From: Clostridiales bacterium DTU070
GTDB taxonomy: Bacteria; Bacillota; Clostridia; DSM-8532
Length of the DNA stretch: 45,479 nt
NCBI GenBank assembly: GCA_001513105.1
Contig: LFSH01000030.1
Location: forward strand, 1 to 45,479
Direction of reading: 5' to 3'
Shown: positions 8,522 through 17,754 of the stretch, piece after piece
Position numbering within the stretch: the first letter of the stretch is position 1
How the letters are laid out: each line of letters opens with the position of its first letter
Translations under genes and position numbers: made by a program
The notes under the pieces: model-generated
Told to the model about the DNA's origin: nothing
The model's database searches: none
Seen by the model: only the letters and a program-made list of their open reading frames with translations

Positions 8522-10273
8522 TCAGCTAAAGCTGCTGTTGAAGAGGTTTGCATAAAACCCTCCCTTTTCAAGCAGTTCTTCATGGGTTCCGGTTTCAACA
8601 ATCCTGCCCTTATCCATTACAATAATTTTATCAGCGTCCAGTATCGTAGAAAGACGGTGCGCAACAACAAAACTTGTTCTTCCCGTCATAAGCCTGTCGA
8701 AGGCTTTGTTGATACGCATTTCAGTGTTCACGTCAATCGATGATGTTGCCTCGTCAAGTATCAGCACCGACGGCAGTGCAAGCATTACCCGGGTAATACA
8801 TAGGAGCTGTTTCTGGCCTTCCGAAAGTGAACCGCCGTCTTCGCTGATAACCGTATCCAGTCCGTCGGGAAGGCGTTTTATGAATGAATACGAATGGGCC
8901 TGCTTTGCTGCCTCAATTATTTCCTCATCGGTAGCATCGGGCCTGCCGAAGGCAATATTCTCACGTACCGTACCGGGCTTAAGCCAGGTATCCTGCAGTA
9001 CCATTCCGAACGAAGCACGCAGCGAGCGCCTTGTGACATCCCTAATATCCATACCGTCAACAGTGATACTTCCCCTGTCGACGTCGTAAAAACGCATAAG
9101 CAGGTTGATAAGCGTGGTTTTTCCGCAGCCTGTGGGACCGACTATCGCAATCTTCTGTCCCTTTTTCGCACTGAGGCTCAGGTCTTTTATAAACTCCCTG
9201 GATTTGTCGTATGAAAAACTTACAGAGACAACCTCTATGTTTCCGTCGGTGTTCTTCAGCGTTTTGGCATTTTCTGAATCGGGCTTCTCGGGTGCCTGTT
9301 CCAGTATGTCAAATATCCTTGCCGCACAGGCAAGCGCATTCTGAAACTCTGTAATAACCCCCGAAATTTCGTTGAATGGCTTTGTATACTGGTTCGCATA
9401 GCTTAAAAGGCTTGTAAGCATACCCACGGTAAATGCTGCGCCGGAGGATATGACATCGGTTGCGCCCGCAAACGCTACGGCTGCGTAAACAAGCGCATTC
9501 ACGAAGCGTGTTACGGGGTTTGTAAGCGAGGAATAAAATATTGCCTTAACCGAAACCTTTTCAAGCCTTTTGTTTATTCCGGCAAACCTTTCAAGTTCGG
9601 CTTTTTCCCTGTTAAATGCCTTTACAACCTTAAGGTTTCCGGCAGATTCATTTATCATGGTAGTCTGCCCGGCACGCACTTCCGACTGTTCGCTGAAGAA
9701 CCTGTACGTATGCCTTGCTATGAACCTTGCTGCAAACAGTGACAACGGCGTAAGGCATACTACAACAAGGGCGATTTTCCAGTTTATTGCAAGCATCAGC
9801 ATAAGTGTCCCGGCTATTGTAAGAATGCCTGAGAACAGTTGTGTAAAGCCCATGAGCAAGCCGTCCGAAAACTGCTCAACATCAGAAACCATGCGGCTTA
9901 CAGTTTCGCCCGAGGGATGCCTGTCTATATATTCAAGGGGCAGTACGTTTATTTTTCTGAAAATGTCATTGCGTATATCCCTTGCGGTGTTGTAGGTTAT
10001 GCGGTTATTGAGCAGATTCATGGCAAGAAGGGCACCGGCGCATATTACAGACAGCACGGCAATTTTTGCAAGTTCTGTCTTTATGCCCTGGAAATCAACC
10101 AGTCCCTTACCGATAATCAAATCGATCGTTTTTCCGAAAAGCAGCGGGATATAAAGCGTTAACGAAACATTAATGCACGCGAGGATAAGGGACAGGATAA
10201 TTAAAAACCTGTATTCCGATACATACCGAAGTACTTTCCTGACAGTACCTTTCGGGGCTTTTTCAGCTGACAT
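8522..10273 (-). CDS. ABC exporter half-transporter, subunit B
   Basis: A type IV (exporter-fold) half-transporter of 583 residues: six membrane segments in the first 320 residues, then an ATPase domain with Walker A GPTGCGKTT, signature LSEGQKQLL and Walker B VLILDEATS with the catalytic Glu intact. The signature is LSEGQ instead of LSGGQ. The ATG at 10273 gives an 11-base overlap with the upstream subunit; a longer reading from 10324 would overlap far more and is less likely. With its partner it forms a heterodimer resembling TM287/288, LmrCD and BmrCD, probably a drug or lipid/peptide exporter. Substrate unknown. Confidence 0.85.
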   Translation of the reverse strand: MSAEKAPKGTVRKVLRYVSEYRFLIILSLILACINVSLTLYIPLLFGKTIDLIIGKGLVDFQGIKTELAKIAVLSVICAGALLAMNLLNNRITYNTARDIRNDIFRKINVLPLEYIDRHPSGETVSRMVSDVEQFSDGLLMGFTQLFSGILTIAGTLMLMLAINWKIALVVVCLTPLSLFAARFIARHTYRFFSEQSEVRAGQTTMINESAGNLKVVKAFNREKAELERFAGINKRLEKVSVKAIFYSSLTNPVTRFVNALVYAAVAFAGATDVISSGAAFTVGMLTSLLSYANQYTKPFNEISGVITEFQNALACAARIFDILEQAPEKPDSENAKTLKNTDGNIEVVSVSFSYDKSREFIKDLSLSAKKGQKIAIVGPTGCGKTTLINLLMRFYDVDRGSITVDGMDIRDVTRRSLRASFGMVLQDTWLKPGTVRENIAFGRPDATDEEIIEAAKQAHSYSFIKRLPDGLDTVISEDGGSLSEGQKQLLCITRVMLALPSVLILDEATSSIDVNTEMRINKAFDRLMTGRTSFVVAHRLSTILDADKIIVMDKGRIVETGTHEELLEKGGFYANLFNSSFS

Positions 10274-11999
10274 CCGCAACACCCCCTTTTGTCTGCGAGA
10301 CATATATCTCCCTGTATATTTCACAGCCTGCGAGGAGCTCGTCGTTTGTTCCTATGCCTGCAATATTGCCGTCATCCATTACTATTATCCTGTCGCAGTC
10401 GATTACGGAGGAAATACGCTGTGACACAATAAACACCGTCGGGCGATAATTCAGCTTTGAAAGGGCGTTCCTTAATCTTTTGTCGGTTGCCGTATCCAGC
10501 GCGGAGGAGGAATCGTCAAGGATAAGCACAGGAGCCTTTTTTACCAGTGCCCTTGCGATGGTGAGACGCTGCTTCTGTCCGCCCGAAAGGTTTTTCCCGC
10601 CCTCGGTGATAACCTCGTTTATGCCGTTCTTTTTTGACGCAATTATATCAAGACCCTGTGCAATCTCCAGCGCTTCATGCAATTCTTCGTCGGAAGCGCT
10701 GCTGTTGCCCCATAAAAGGTTGTCTTTCACTGTGCCGTTGAAAAGAACGGCTTTCTGAGGCACAACAGCAACCAGTTTACTCAGTGTTTCCGGCGAATAT
10801 TCCTTTACATTTCTTCCGAACAGCATTATTTCGCCGCTGCCGGGATCATAAAAACGCGGAATGAGATTGATGACCGTAGTCTTGCCCGAGCCTGTCGCAC
10901 CAATAATCCCTATCCGTTCACCCTTTCTGACGCTGAAACTTATATCCGAAACTGCCGGGGCGGACGATGACGGATAGGTAAAGCTGACATTATTAAACGA
11001 AACCGCGGTATCGGAATTCAAATCGGGTTCGGCGCCTTTTTCGGGATACGTTATTGAAGGTCTTGTTTCAAACACTGCTTCAATGCGCTTTGCTGATGCC
11101 ACAGCCCTTGATATGCTGATGATTAGGTTCGCAAGTTTAACAAGCTCGATCAGTATCTGTGACATGTAGTTGTACAATGCCACAACCGAGCCTTTTGTTA
11201 TAACACCGCTGTTAACGCGAAGGGCTCCTGTATAAATAAGCACTATTATCGCAATGTTAACGAGTACAAGTGTCACAGGATTCAATAACGCCGATATGCG
11301 CCCTGCTTTGTGGGAAGTTATGTTAAGCTCTGCATTCGCTTCCTCGAACTCGTTTATTTCCTGCTGTTCCCTGCCGAATGCCCTTATTACCCTTACACCG
11401 TTCAGTGCGCTGCGTGTTGACAAAAGCACCCTGTCAAGCCGCTTTTGTACAAGCCTGTATAAAGGCATTGATGACAGCAGAACTGCAAAAACAACCGCCG
11501 AAAGCACAGGAATTGTTACAGCAAACGTTACCGCCGATACTTTATCAACGGTAAATGCCATAATCATTGCGCCGAAAACAACGAACGGCGAGCGAAGCAG
11601 GAGCCTTAACGTCAGGTTTATGCCGTTCTGCACCTGGTTTACATCGCTTGTCATGCGGGTAATAAGCCCCGAAGTTCCAAGGGTATCTATATCAGGGTAT
11701 GAGAGTTTGCTTATATGTTCAAACAGGGAATATCTGAGCCTTGTTGAAGCGCCTACAGCCGCTTTTGCGGAGAAATACTGGGCTGTAACCGAGAATAAGA
11801 GCCCTGTTAAAGCCAGTAAAAAAAGTACGCCGCACATTTTCAGGATGTATGCAGTGTCGGATGCGGCAATGCATATGTCTATAATTCTTTTTACAATAAC
11901 CGGCACGAAAAGCTCAAGTATCGCTTCAAGCATTTTGAAAAGAGGAGCCAGAACAGCTTCTTTTCTGTAACCGATAATAAATGATAACAGTTTCTTCAT
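10263..11999 (-). CDS. ABC exporter half-transporter, subunit A (degenerate Walker B)
   Basis: A 578-residue exporter-type half-transporter with N-terminal membrane domain and ATPase domain: Walker A GATGSGKTT, canonical signature LSGGQKQRL, Walker B VLILDDSSSALD. The catalytic glutamate after Walker B is Asp, the hallmark of the degenerate-site subunit in heterodimeric exporters. The ATG at 11999 follows GGAGG by six bases; an earlier in-frame start at 12038 has no such signal. It is the first gene of a two-gene operon. Confidence 0.85.
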   Translation of the reverse strand: MKKLLSFIIGYRKEAVLAPLFKMLEAILELFVPVIVKRIIDICIAASDTAYILKMCGVLFLLALTGLLFSVTAQYFSAKAAVGASTRLRYSLFEHISKLSYPDIDTLGTSGLITRMTSDVNQVQNGINLTLRLLLRSPFVVFGAMIMAFTVDKVSAVTFAVTIPVLSAVVFAVLLSSMPLYRLVQKRLDRVLLSTRSALNGVRVIRAFGREQQEINEFEEANAELNITSHKAGRISALLNPVTLVLVNIAIIVLIYTGALRVNSGVITKGSVVALYNYMSQILIELVKLANLIISISRAVASAKRIEAVFETRPSITYPEKGAEPDLNSDTAVSFNNVSFTYPSSSAPAVSDISFSVRKGERIGIIGATGSGKTTVINLIPRFYDPGSGEIMLFGRNVKEYSPETLSKLVAVVPQKAVLFNGTVKDNLLWGNSSASDEELHEALEIAQGLDIIASKKNGINEVITEGGKNLSGGQKQRLTIARALVKKAPVLILDDSSSALDTATDKRLRNALSKLNYRPTVFIVSQRISSVIDCDRIIVMDDGNIAGIGTNDELLAGCEIYREIYVSQTKGGVADVS

Positions 12000-12231
12000 G
12001 ATTCCTCCGGATAAATTCACTGTTTTATATGATATCACAAGCCTGACGGGAGTGTAAACTGCCCGTACCTGAACAGTCTTTCATAAACATGGCCGGCAGC
12101 ATATGTAAAATTTATTTTAAAAGTCTGCTTTTGTGGAATAAATATGATATAAACAGGTTTGGATTAAATTGTCCGGAAATCGTACATACATTTTACAATA
12201 AAGGATTGACGGAGTTAAAGGGGTTGATACT

Positions 12232-12804
12232 GTGAAAAAGATTAAAATACTTGCAATTGTTGGTTCGCTGCGGAAGGATTCCCTGAACCGCCAGCTGGCA
12301 CTTGCTGCGAAGGATATAATTGGCGACAGGGCCGATTTTGAAATACTCGAATACGCTGATGTGCCTTTAATGAATGAGGATATTGAATTCCCGGCGACCG
12401 AGCCGGTTAAACGCGTTCGTGAAAAAGTGAAGGAAGCCGACGGGATCTGGTTCTTTTCTCCGGAATACAATCATTTTTTCTCCGGGGTGCTTAAAAACCT
12501 GATCGACTGGTTATCCCGCCCGGTAAGCGATGAAGAACCATATGTGCTTTATGGGAAACCCGCTGCGGTAAGCGGCATATCCCTCGGCATGTCCGGAACG
12601 GGAATTGCCCAGGACCACCTGGTAACTCTTATAAGTTTTTTGAACATGGACGTTATGAATGTGCCCCGGGTTACGATACCGAATGCAACCGAACAGCTGG
12701 ATGACCGGGGAAAGCTGGCATTAACGGAAAGCTATCCTTTTCTTGAGGAACAGGCAAATGCGTTAATGGATTTTGTTCAAAGGAGAGTTAAGGACGGGGA
12801 CTGA
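12232..12804 (+). CDS. NADPH-dependent FMN reductase-family flavoprotein
   Basis: A 190-residue flavodoxin-fold protein. GSLRKDSLNRQL (residues 11-22) is the FMN phosphate loop of the NADPH-dependent FMN reductase/chromate-quinone reductase family, and SPEYNHFFSGVLKNLIDW is its second conserved flavin-contact segment. It would reduce quinones, azo dyes or FMN with NAD(P)H in the cytoplasm. The start is GTG 12232 after AAAGGGG; no ATG is available. It is a single-gene unit closed by the terminator at 12853-12879 and diverges from the ABC operon, which might share a stress role. Confidence 0.85.
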   Translation: MKKIKILAIVGSLRKDSLNRQLALAAKDIIGDRADFEILEYADVPLMNEDIEFPATEPVKRVREKVKEADGIWFFSPEYNHFFSGVLKNLIDWLSRPVSDEEPYVLYGKPAAVSGISLGMSGTGIAQDHLVTLISFLNMDVMNVPRVTIPNATEQLDDRGKLALTESYPFLEEQANALMDFVQRRVKDGD

Positions 12805-12852
12805 AACAAGTACCCGGATCGATAACCGATCTCGCGCCTGATTTCAGTTGAA

Positions 12853-12879
12853 GCCATCCCGAACGGGATGGCTTTTTTT
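12853..12879 (+). terminator. Terminator after the FMN reductase gene
   Basis: GCCATCCC-GAAC-GGGATGGC with a perfect 8-bp stem followed by seven T. A strong intrinsic terminator. Confidence 0.9.
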
Positions 12880-13168
12880 AATCTTTCACGGAAATAGCCA
12901 AACTTAGAGTGTTACAGGCAAAGAAATACGTTGATTTTGCAGATTGATTTTTATCCGGGATAATAATAATATCGTGAGGGCTTTGTTAATTCGTGCAATG
13001 CGTATTACAAAGCAATCATGGCTCTATTTGCCGAAAATCGGAATATTCTTGTAAAACCTGCATTTTTCAGACGTGTCTGCAGCAGGAGCAGAAAGATCAC
13101 TATTTTCTGCAGCGGTTTTTTGGCATTGATTACAAATACGGACCGACAGCCTGAGAGGATTAACTGGA
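12880..13168 (+). other. Gene-free leader ahead of the MFS gene
   Basis: This stretch contains a 7-bp hairpin GCAGAAA/TTTCTGC (13088-13094 and 13104-13110) followed by AGCGG and six T, so it could act as a weak terminator or attenuator for the transporter. An open frame from 13018 runs into the transporter gene but has no ribosome binding site and looks incidental. Confidence 0.35.
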
Positions 13169-14470
13169 ATGAAAAAAATTCTGCAAAAAAATCAATTACT
13201 ACGGACCCTGTTTGAGTTGCGAGGCAATCCTCGTGTCTGTGTCTATACCGAACCCATGTGGGGGCTTTCGATGAATCTTTGTCTTCCCTATGCAACGGTT
13301 TATATGCTTGCATTTGGTATGAATGATACACAGGTGGGCATTATTACGTCAATCTATATGTTCTCGCAAATGATTTTTGCATTTCTGTCCGGTGCCATTA
13401 TTGACAAAATGGGCCGCAGAAAAAGCACGATGGTATTTGATTTCTTGTCCTGGAGCATTCCATGCCTTATATGGGCATTCAGCAGGAATTTCTGGTTCTT
13501 CGTTGTGGCTGCCCTGTTTAACGGGATGATGAAGATACCTACGGTATCATGGGACTGCCTGCTGATTGAGGACGCACCAAAGGATAAAATAACACATATA
13601 TATTCGCTGGTGATAATCTCAGGCAACCTTTCCGCGCTGTTTGCGCCGATATCTTCGTTTCTTGTGGCAAAACTCACACTGGTACCGGCCATAAGAATAC
13701 TGTATATCAATGCTTTTATCGTTATGACCGCAAAAATCCTGATCCTTTACAGATTTTCAACCGAAACTGCTGTGGGGGAAATCAGGCGCAGGGCAACCGA
13801 AAGCAAGACCTGGGGCGAAATGCTGCGCGGATACAGGAGCGCGGTGCAAAAGATACGGAATTCAAAGGGCACGATGTTTGCCATAGTAACCAGTATCCTG
13901 GTTGAAATTATAACGATGATTGGGATGACGTTCTGGCAGATTATCGCATCCCGCAGGATTGGTATTCCGGATGCGTTGCTGCCCGTATTTCCGATGGCGA
14001 AAAATGTAATATCAATATTACTGTTCTTTACGGTGATCTCAAGGCTCAACCAAAAGAAGCTGAGATGGCCTTTGTACGGCGGATTCATCAGCTCGGTAAT
14101 CGGCTGCCTGCTTTTGATTTCAATAACAGGCACCAGTGTATGGGGATATGTTATACTGTCGGCATCATTAATCTTTGAATCATTGGGGATGGCTGTTCTG
14201 AATACGCTAAGGGAATCCCTTGTTGCCATTCACGCAGACCCGGAAGAACGCTCGGTAATCATGTCCCTTCTCCAGACTGCGGTTATGCTGGTCAGCATAC
14301 CTTTCGGGTACATTGGCGGGATGCTGAGCGATATTTCAAAGGTGTTTCCCTTTGTGCTCAGCATTGTATTATCACTGCTCGGGATTCTTGCCACAGCTTT
14401 GCTTTACAGGGATAGGCAGGAGTCTGTGTCTTCCGAAGTAGTGGCAGCAAAGGACAGTCCCGTGTTATAA
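13169..14470 (+). CDS. MFS transporter
   Basis: A 433-residue major facilitator protein with about 12 hydrophobic segments. The loop 2-3 motif A is seen as GAIIDKMGRRKST, and a second half begins near residue 220 after a basic cytoplasmic loop (RRRATESKTWGEM). Close relatives in Clostridia are annotated as generic drug or sugar efflux carriers; nothing in the sequence fixes the substrate. ATG 13169 lies downstream of GAGAGG at a loose distance. It stands alone, preceded by a possible attenuator hairpin at 13088-13121. Confidence 0.8.
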   Translation: MKKILQKNQLLRTLFELRGNPRVCVYTEPMWGLSMNLCLPYATVYMLAFGMNDTQVGIITSIYMFSQMIFAFLSGAIIDKMGRRKSTMVFDFLSWSIPCLIWAFSRNFWFFVVAALFNGMMKIPTVSWDCLLIEDAPKDKITHIYSLVIISGNLSALFAPISSFLVAKLTLVPAIRILYINAFIVMTAKILILYRFSTETAVGEIRRRATESKTWGEMLRGYRSAVQKIRNSKGTMFAIVTSILVEIITMIGMTFWQIIASRRIGIPDALLPVFPMAKNVISILLFFTVISRLNQKKLRWPLYGGFISSVIGCLLLISITGTSVWGYVILSASLIFESLGMAVLNTLRESLVAIHADPEERSVIMSLLQTAVMLVSIPFGYIGGMLSDISKVFPFVLSIVLSLLGILATALLYRDRQESVSSEVVAAKDSPVL

Positions 14471-14490
14471 TATATATGGATTTACCCTGA

Positions 14491-14519
14491 TTGACGCAAA
14501 TAGGAAAATACCATATAAT
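14491..14519 (+). promoter_or_regulatory. Strong promoter with no gene directly downstream
   Basis: TTGACG (14491-14496), exactly 17 bases, then perfect TATAAT (14514-14519). It reads into more than 430 bases without an open frame, so it should drive either a small RNA or a long 5' leader of the gene at 14973. Confidence 0.65.
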
Positions 14520-14524
14520 TTATA

Positions 14525-14954
14525 TGTACCCGTTTATTTTAAAAAGAGATATTTTTTGAAAGTTTCTGTAAATTTATCTTATTGTATCAGCAATCCCAAT
14601 GTATTGGGGCAGGTTTTTCGGTTCTATCCAAATATTTGCAGGATCATTCCCGCCTCTTTAAGCGGAAAAGTGTTCAACTTGATTGCCTTGTTTAAAATAC
14701 CATGATGTTTTGTCAACAACAGGAATTGCCAGGTCAAAACACAGTTATCGGCATAATTCAGCTGCTGCGGTTCAGTAATAAAATTTATGCCGGCAAAACA
14801 GGGAGGTGAGTTTTTACTTTTTTCGGAGTATCATGCCGGGTGTGACTTATTACAGGCAGCTTTCAGGCTTTCACGAAAGCGGCATTTCAGCGTCAAGCAA
14901 ATATAGTAACCTTATTATAATAGTAATATAAAGTTTATTTATTTCAGTTTTTTT
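14525..14954 (+). ncRNA. Candidate small RNA or long 5' leader
   Basis: No coding frame is visible. The first hairpin CCCAAT-GT-ATTGGG (14595-14608) is followed by GCAGG and a T-run near 14613-14617, so an RNA of roughly 90 bases is possible. Further on, CGGCATAA (14749-14756) pairs perfectly with TTATGCCG (14785-14792). A second TATAAT (14916-14921) without a good -35 lies nearer the next gene. I do not recognise a known RNA family. Confidence 0.35.
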
Positions 14955-14972
14955 ATGAAAGGAGGCATCATT

Positions 14973-15614
14973 ATGACAAACAAGAACTTCACCGTGACAT
15001 TGCCGAAGAATCCGTCAATAAGCCTGAGTGTAATCCCGGGCCATTTTACCACCAATCATTTCCATACCAACAATTATCTTGACCTGGACAATCTGAAAAC
15101 CAATTCGTCCATAGCCAGAGATGTGGCAAGGGAACTGGCGCTGCCTTATTTAACCTCTACCCTTGTTGATACCATTGTGTGTATTGAGGGAACCGAGGTA
15201 ATCGGCGCATACCTGGCCGAAGAGCTTTTACAGGAAGGAACCTCCGTTGTGAACAGCGGCAGGGATATCCATGTCGTAACCCCCATCAGCAATGTCCATC
15301 GTAAACTTATATTTCAGAGCAATACCCAGGAACTGATTGTGAACCGTAACATAATACTGCTGGTGTCTTCAATATCCAGCGGAATAACTTTGTACAGTGC
15401 TTTGGAGTGCCTTTCATATTACGGCGGCAATATAGTCGGAATATCTGCGCTGTTTAACGCATGTCCGGAAAAGCATGAACATAAAATCAATGCCATGTTT
15501 ACCAATGAGGACATACCCAACTACCAGGTTTACAGCCCGGCCGAGTGTCCAATGTGCAAAGCCGGCCGTAAACTGGATGCAATTATCGTGCATGATGGTT
15601 ATATAAGAATATAA
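14973..15614 (+). CDS. Phosphoribosyltransferase-like protein with C-terminal zinc knuckle
   Basis: A 213-residue protein with a type I PRTase-like core: IVCIEGTEVIGAYLAEELL is a strand-helix like the OPRT core, and LLVSSISSGITLYSALECL corresponds to the PRPP-loop strand and loop, although the usual acidic pair is replaced by Ser-Ser. A CPMCKAG motif near the end may bind zinc with partners not obvious. Start chosen at ATG 14973, 8 bases after AAAGGAGG; an ATG at 14955 would place that signal inside the gene. Related proteins in Clostridia are labelled orotate phosphoribosyltransferase-like, without known substrate. It ends before the terminator at 15776. Confidence 0.6.
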   Translation: MTNKNFTVTLPKNPSISLSVIPGHFTTNHFHTNNYLDLDNLKTNSSIARDVARELALPYLTSTLVDTIVCIEGTEVIGAYLAEELLQEGTSVVNSGRDIHVVTPISNVHRKLIFQSNTQELIVNRNIILLVSSISSGITLYSALECLSYYGGNIVGISALFNACPEKHEHKINAMFTNEDIPNYQVYSPAECPMCKAGRKLDAIIVHDGYIRI

Positions 15615-15775
15615 TATACTCAAGGAATGAACAGAATTGACATACCCATGGTTTCTTATCACATGCTTCGTTTTTTGCACCGGTTCGGGATGCTTGACCG
15701 AAGTTTGCTCCTGATGGGGAAGATACCTGGTTTTGCCGGGGATAACCCTGATAGAAGACTGAACTGTTAAGTTAC

Positions 15776-15811
15776 AGCCAATCGATATATTACATATCGG
15801 TTGGCTTTTCT
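15776..15811 (+). terminator. Terminator after the PRTase-like gene
   Basis: A 13-bp stem (15776-15788 with 15794-15806, one G-U pair) and a 5-base loop, followed by TTTTCTG. Bases 15615-15775 hold nothing else recognisable. Confidence 0.8.
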
Positions 15812-15884
15812 GTTCTTTTTGTGTGAGTGACCAGTAAAAAATTCATAAACAGCAATTTTTATCAATCCTGAGGAGGCCTTTTCT

Positions 15885-15908
15885 GGTATCCTATTAACAG
15901 GTGATACC
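15885..15908. promoter_or_regulatory. Inverted repeat over the AraC-type gene's ribosome binding site
   Basis: GGTATC (15885-15890) and GATACC (15903-15908) form a 6-bp inverted repeat with 12 bases between. The right arm overlaps the Shine-Dalgarno AGGTGA of the gene at 15912. It may be an operator or a translational hairpin. Confidence 0.35.
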
Positions 15909-15911
15909 GTT

Positions 15912-16730
15912 ATGGAATATAAGGAGCATATTCAGAAGGCGATTGATTTTATTGAGGATAACCTGAAACATGATATAAGTTTGTCCGAGTGTGCAAGAGC
16001 AGCAGGCTATTCTCTTTATCACTTCCTGAGAATATTCAGGGAAGTGACCGGGCTTACGCCCGCAGATTACATAAGAAAACGCAGGCTGACCGAAATAATT
16101 AAAAAGATGAACGGCTCGAAAAATATATCGGATATTGCTTTTGAATACGGATTCAACTCAAAGGAGAATTTTACAAGAGCTTTCAAGACAGAGCATCATA
16201 TTCTTCCCGGCGAGTACAAGTCGGCAGGAAACAGCCTGAAACTGTATGAAAAACTGAGCCTCGATGTTAAACCGTTTTATATTACCCCTGAATTAGTCAG
16301 GCTTGAGCCCTTTTCCCTTACAGTTTACAGGAGTGATGAAGAGTATCCGCCGCATTTCTGGAACAAGTATAACTGCAGGAAATTGTCGAAGAAACTTACA
16401 GAAGGGAAAACGGTCAGTGATTACGGAGTGTCGGAGTACAACGGAAAGCTGAACTACTATATTGGTGTTCGCACCGAACATGCGGAAGGAGACACCAGCG
16501 GTACGGTCAATATTATTATTCCCGGCGGATTGTATGCCGTTTTTACAACCCCGCTGTCCAACACTTTTGACTTTGTAAGTACAATACACAGGACATGGCA
16601 GTTCATCCTTAATGTATGGCTCCCGGACAGCGGTTATGTTCACGGAGATACTCCCGCTTTTGAAGTTTACAACGAGAAAAGCAGGAGTTTTCAGGAAGAA
16701 ATATATATTCCGGTGATTAAGAAAGGGTGA
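15912..16730 (+). CDS. AraC-family regulator with GyrI-like effector domain
   Basis: A 272-residue protein. Residues 1-105 form the double helix-turn-helix of AraC/XylS proteins (LSECARAAGYSLYHFLRIFREVTGLTP, read in parts; second helix ISDIAFEYGFNSKENFTRAFK). Residues about 110-270 match the GyrI-like/BacR small-molecule binding domain seen in Rob and SoxS-like multidrug regulators. Such proteins sense hydrophobic compounds. ATG 15912 follows AGGTGA. The next gene starts 5 bases after the stop, so the two form an operon. Confidence 0.87.
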   Translation: MEYKEHIQKAIDFIEDNLKHDISLSECARAAGYSLYHFLRIFREVTGLTPADYIRKRRLTEIIKKMNGSKNISDIAFEYGFNSKENFTRAFKTEHHILPGEYKSAGNSLKLYEKLSLDVKPFYITPELVRLEPFSLTVYRSDEEYPPHFWNKYNCRKLSKKLTEGKTVSDYGVSEYNGKLNYYIGVRTEHAEGDTSGTVNIIIPGGLYAVFTTPLSNTFDFVSTIHRTWQFILNVWLPDSGYVHGDTPAFEVYNEKSRSFQEEIYIPVIKKG

Positions 16731-16735
16731 TTTTT

Positions 16736-17662
16736 ATGAAAAAACTGAACATTGACTGGAGCGGCATTGAAGACAGGACAGGATTTCTGTTCTCATTCGC
16801 AAAATCCCTGTCAGCTGTGGTAAAAAACAGCCCGTACAGTGATTTGCACGAAGACATTGTTGCAACAAGCGGATTTGCATTCAGGATGTGGGTTGATCCT
16901 GAAACGTTATGCCCGAGCGCGACAAGCATATGGGATTTTGAATCCCAGAAAGAATGGGTCGAAAGCGGCGGAATCAAATGCGACTATGTCGGAAGGTACT
17001 GGGAACAGGACGATATTGAAGAAGAACGCAGGCAGAAGGCAATTGAAGTAATCAGGGCATCAATAGACAGGGGGATACCTGCTGTTTCATGGGACATAGG
17101 CGTTCCCGAATGGGGGCTCATAACCGGGTACAACGATGAGGACGGTTCCCTTGATGCCCTTTCGATCCAGGGCGAGTACCTGAAAATGCCGTATGATGTC
17201 CTGGGAAAAAGGGAAATACCAATCCTGTCGGTTTTAACGGTTACGGGAAAATCGGACAAGTCCCGGGAAGAAATATACCATGATACATTAAGACTTGCGG
17301 TATCCCATCTGAGGGGAAGGGAATGGTGCGACAGGAACATGTCCGGCCTTGAAGTTTATCCTGCCCTGATATCCTTCTTTGATGAAAAATTCTCACAGGA
17401 CCTGTCATGGAACATGGAATATTCTCTGGGCACATACGGTGCGCTGAAACTGTATGCATACAGGTATTTTGAAAAAGTTGGTTCGCAGGAACTGGCAGGT
17501 TTGTACAGGAAAGTTTATGAGAACTGGATAACGGCGTTTAACATAAAAAGAAATGAAGATGTAAACGATAGGAATGTCAGGGAACGGATTATCGGCCTGC
17601 TGAAAGACTCCCGCGAGTGTGAAATCAGGGCTGTTGAAAAGATGGAAAGCATAGTTTCATAA
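16736..17662 (+). CDS. BtrH-like (papain-fold) protein paired with the AraC regulator
   Basis: A 308-residue protein that I place tentatively with BtrH/DUF4872-like proteins. The N-terminal half has IPAVSWDIGVPEWGLITGYND, similar to the GHYVVVxGYD part of papain-like C39 folds, but the usual catalytic Cys near the start is not obvious. The C-terminal half is helical. The start is ATG 16736 after AAAGGGTGA. It is probably cotranscribed with the AraC/GyrI regulator and is therefore a likely target or co-sensor. Function unknown. Confidence 0.5.
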   Translation: MKKLNIDWSGIEDRTGFLFSFAKSLSAVVKNSPYSDLHEDIVATSGFAFRMWVDPETLCPSATSIWDFESQKEWVESGGIKCDYVGRYWEQDDIEEERRQKAIEVIRASIDRGIPAVSWDIGVPEWGLITGYNDEDGSLDALSIQGEYLKMPYDVLGKREIPILSVLTVTGKSDKSREEIYHDTLRLAVSHLRGREWCDRNMSGLEVYPALISFFDEKFSQDLSWNMEYSLGTYGALKLYAYRYFEKVGSQELAGLYRKVYENWITAFNIKRNEDVNDRNVRERIIGLLKDSRECEIRAVEKMESIVS

Positions 17663-17703
17663 CATGATGTTTGGTGATAAATCCGAATTATTGGAGGTAG
17701 TTA

Positions 17704-17732
17704 TTGACTTTTCTGAAATAATATAATAATAT
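17704..17732 (+). promoter_or_regulatory. Promoter of the valine T-box leader
   Basis: TTGACT (17704-17709), 17 bases, TAATAT (17727-17732). It lies about 25 bases before the stem I region of the T-box. Confidence 0.6.
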
Positions 17733-17754
17733 ATATGGAAATTAAATGAATATC

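Noticed and set aside
13018-13215. 65-residue frame ahead of the MFS gene
   Set aside because: No binding site, overlaps the transporter start, product basic and unpatterned. Kept only as part of the leader description.
14525-14860. 6S RNA or tmRNA
   Set aside because: No closing stem with a large central bubble, and no tRNA-like ends or tag reading frame were found.
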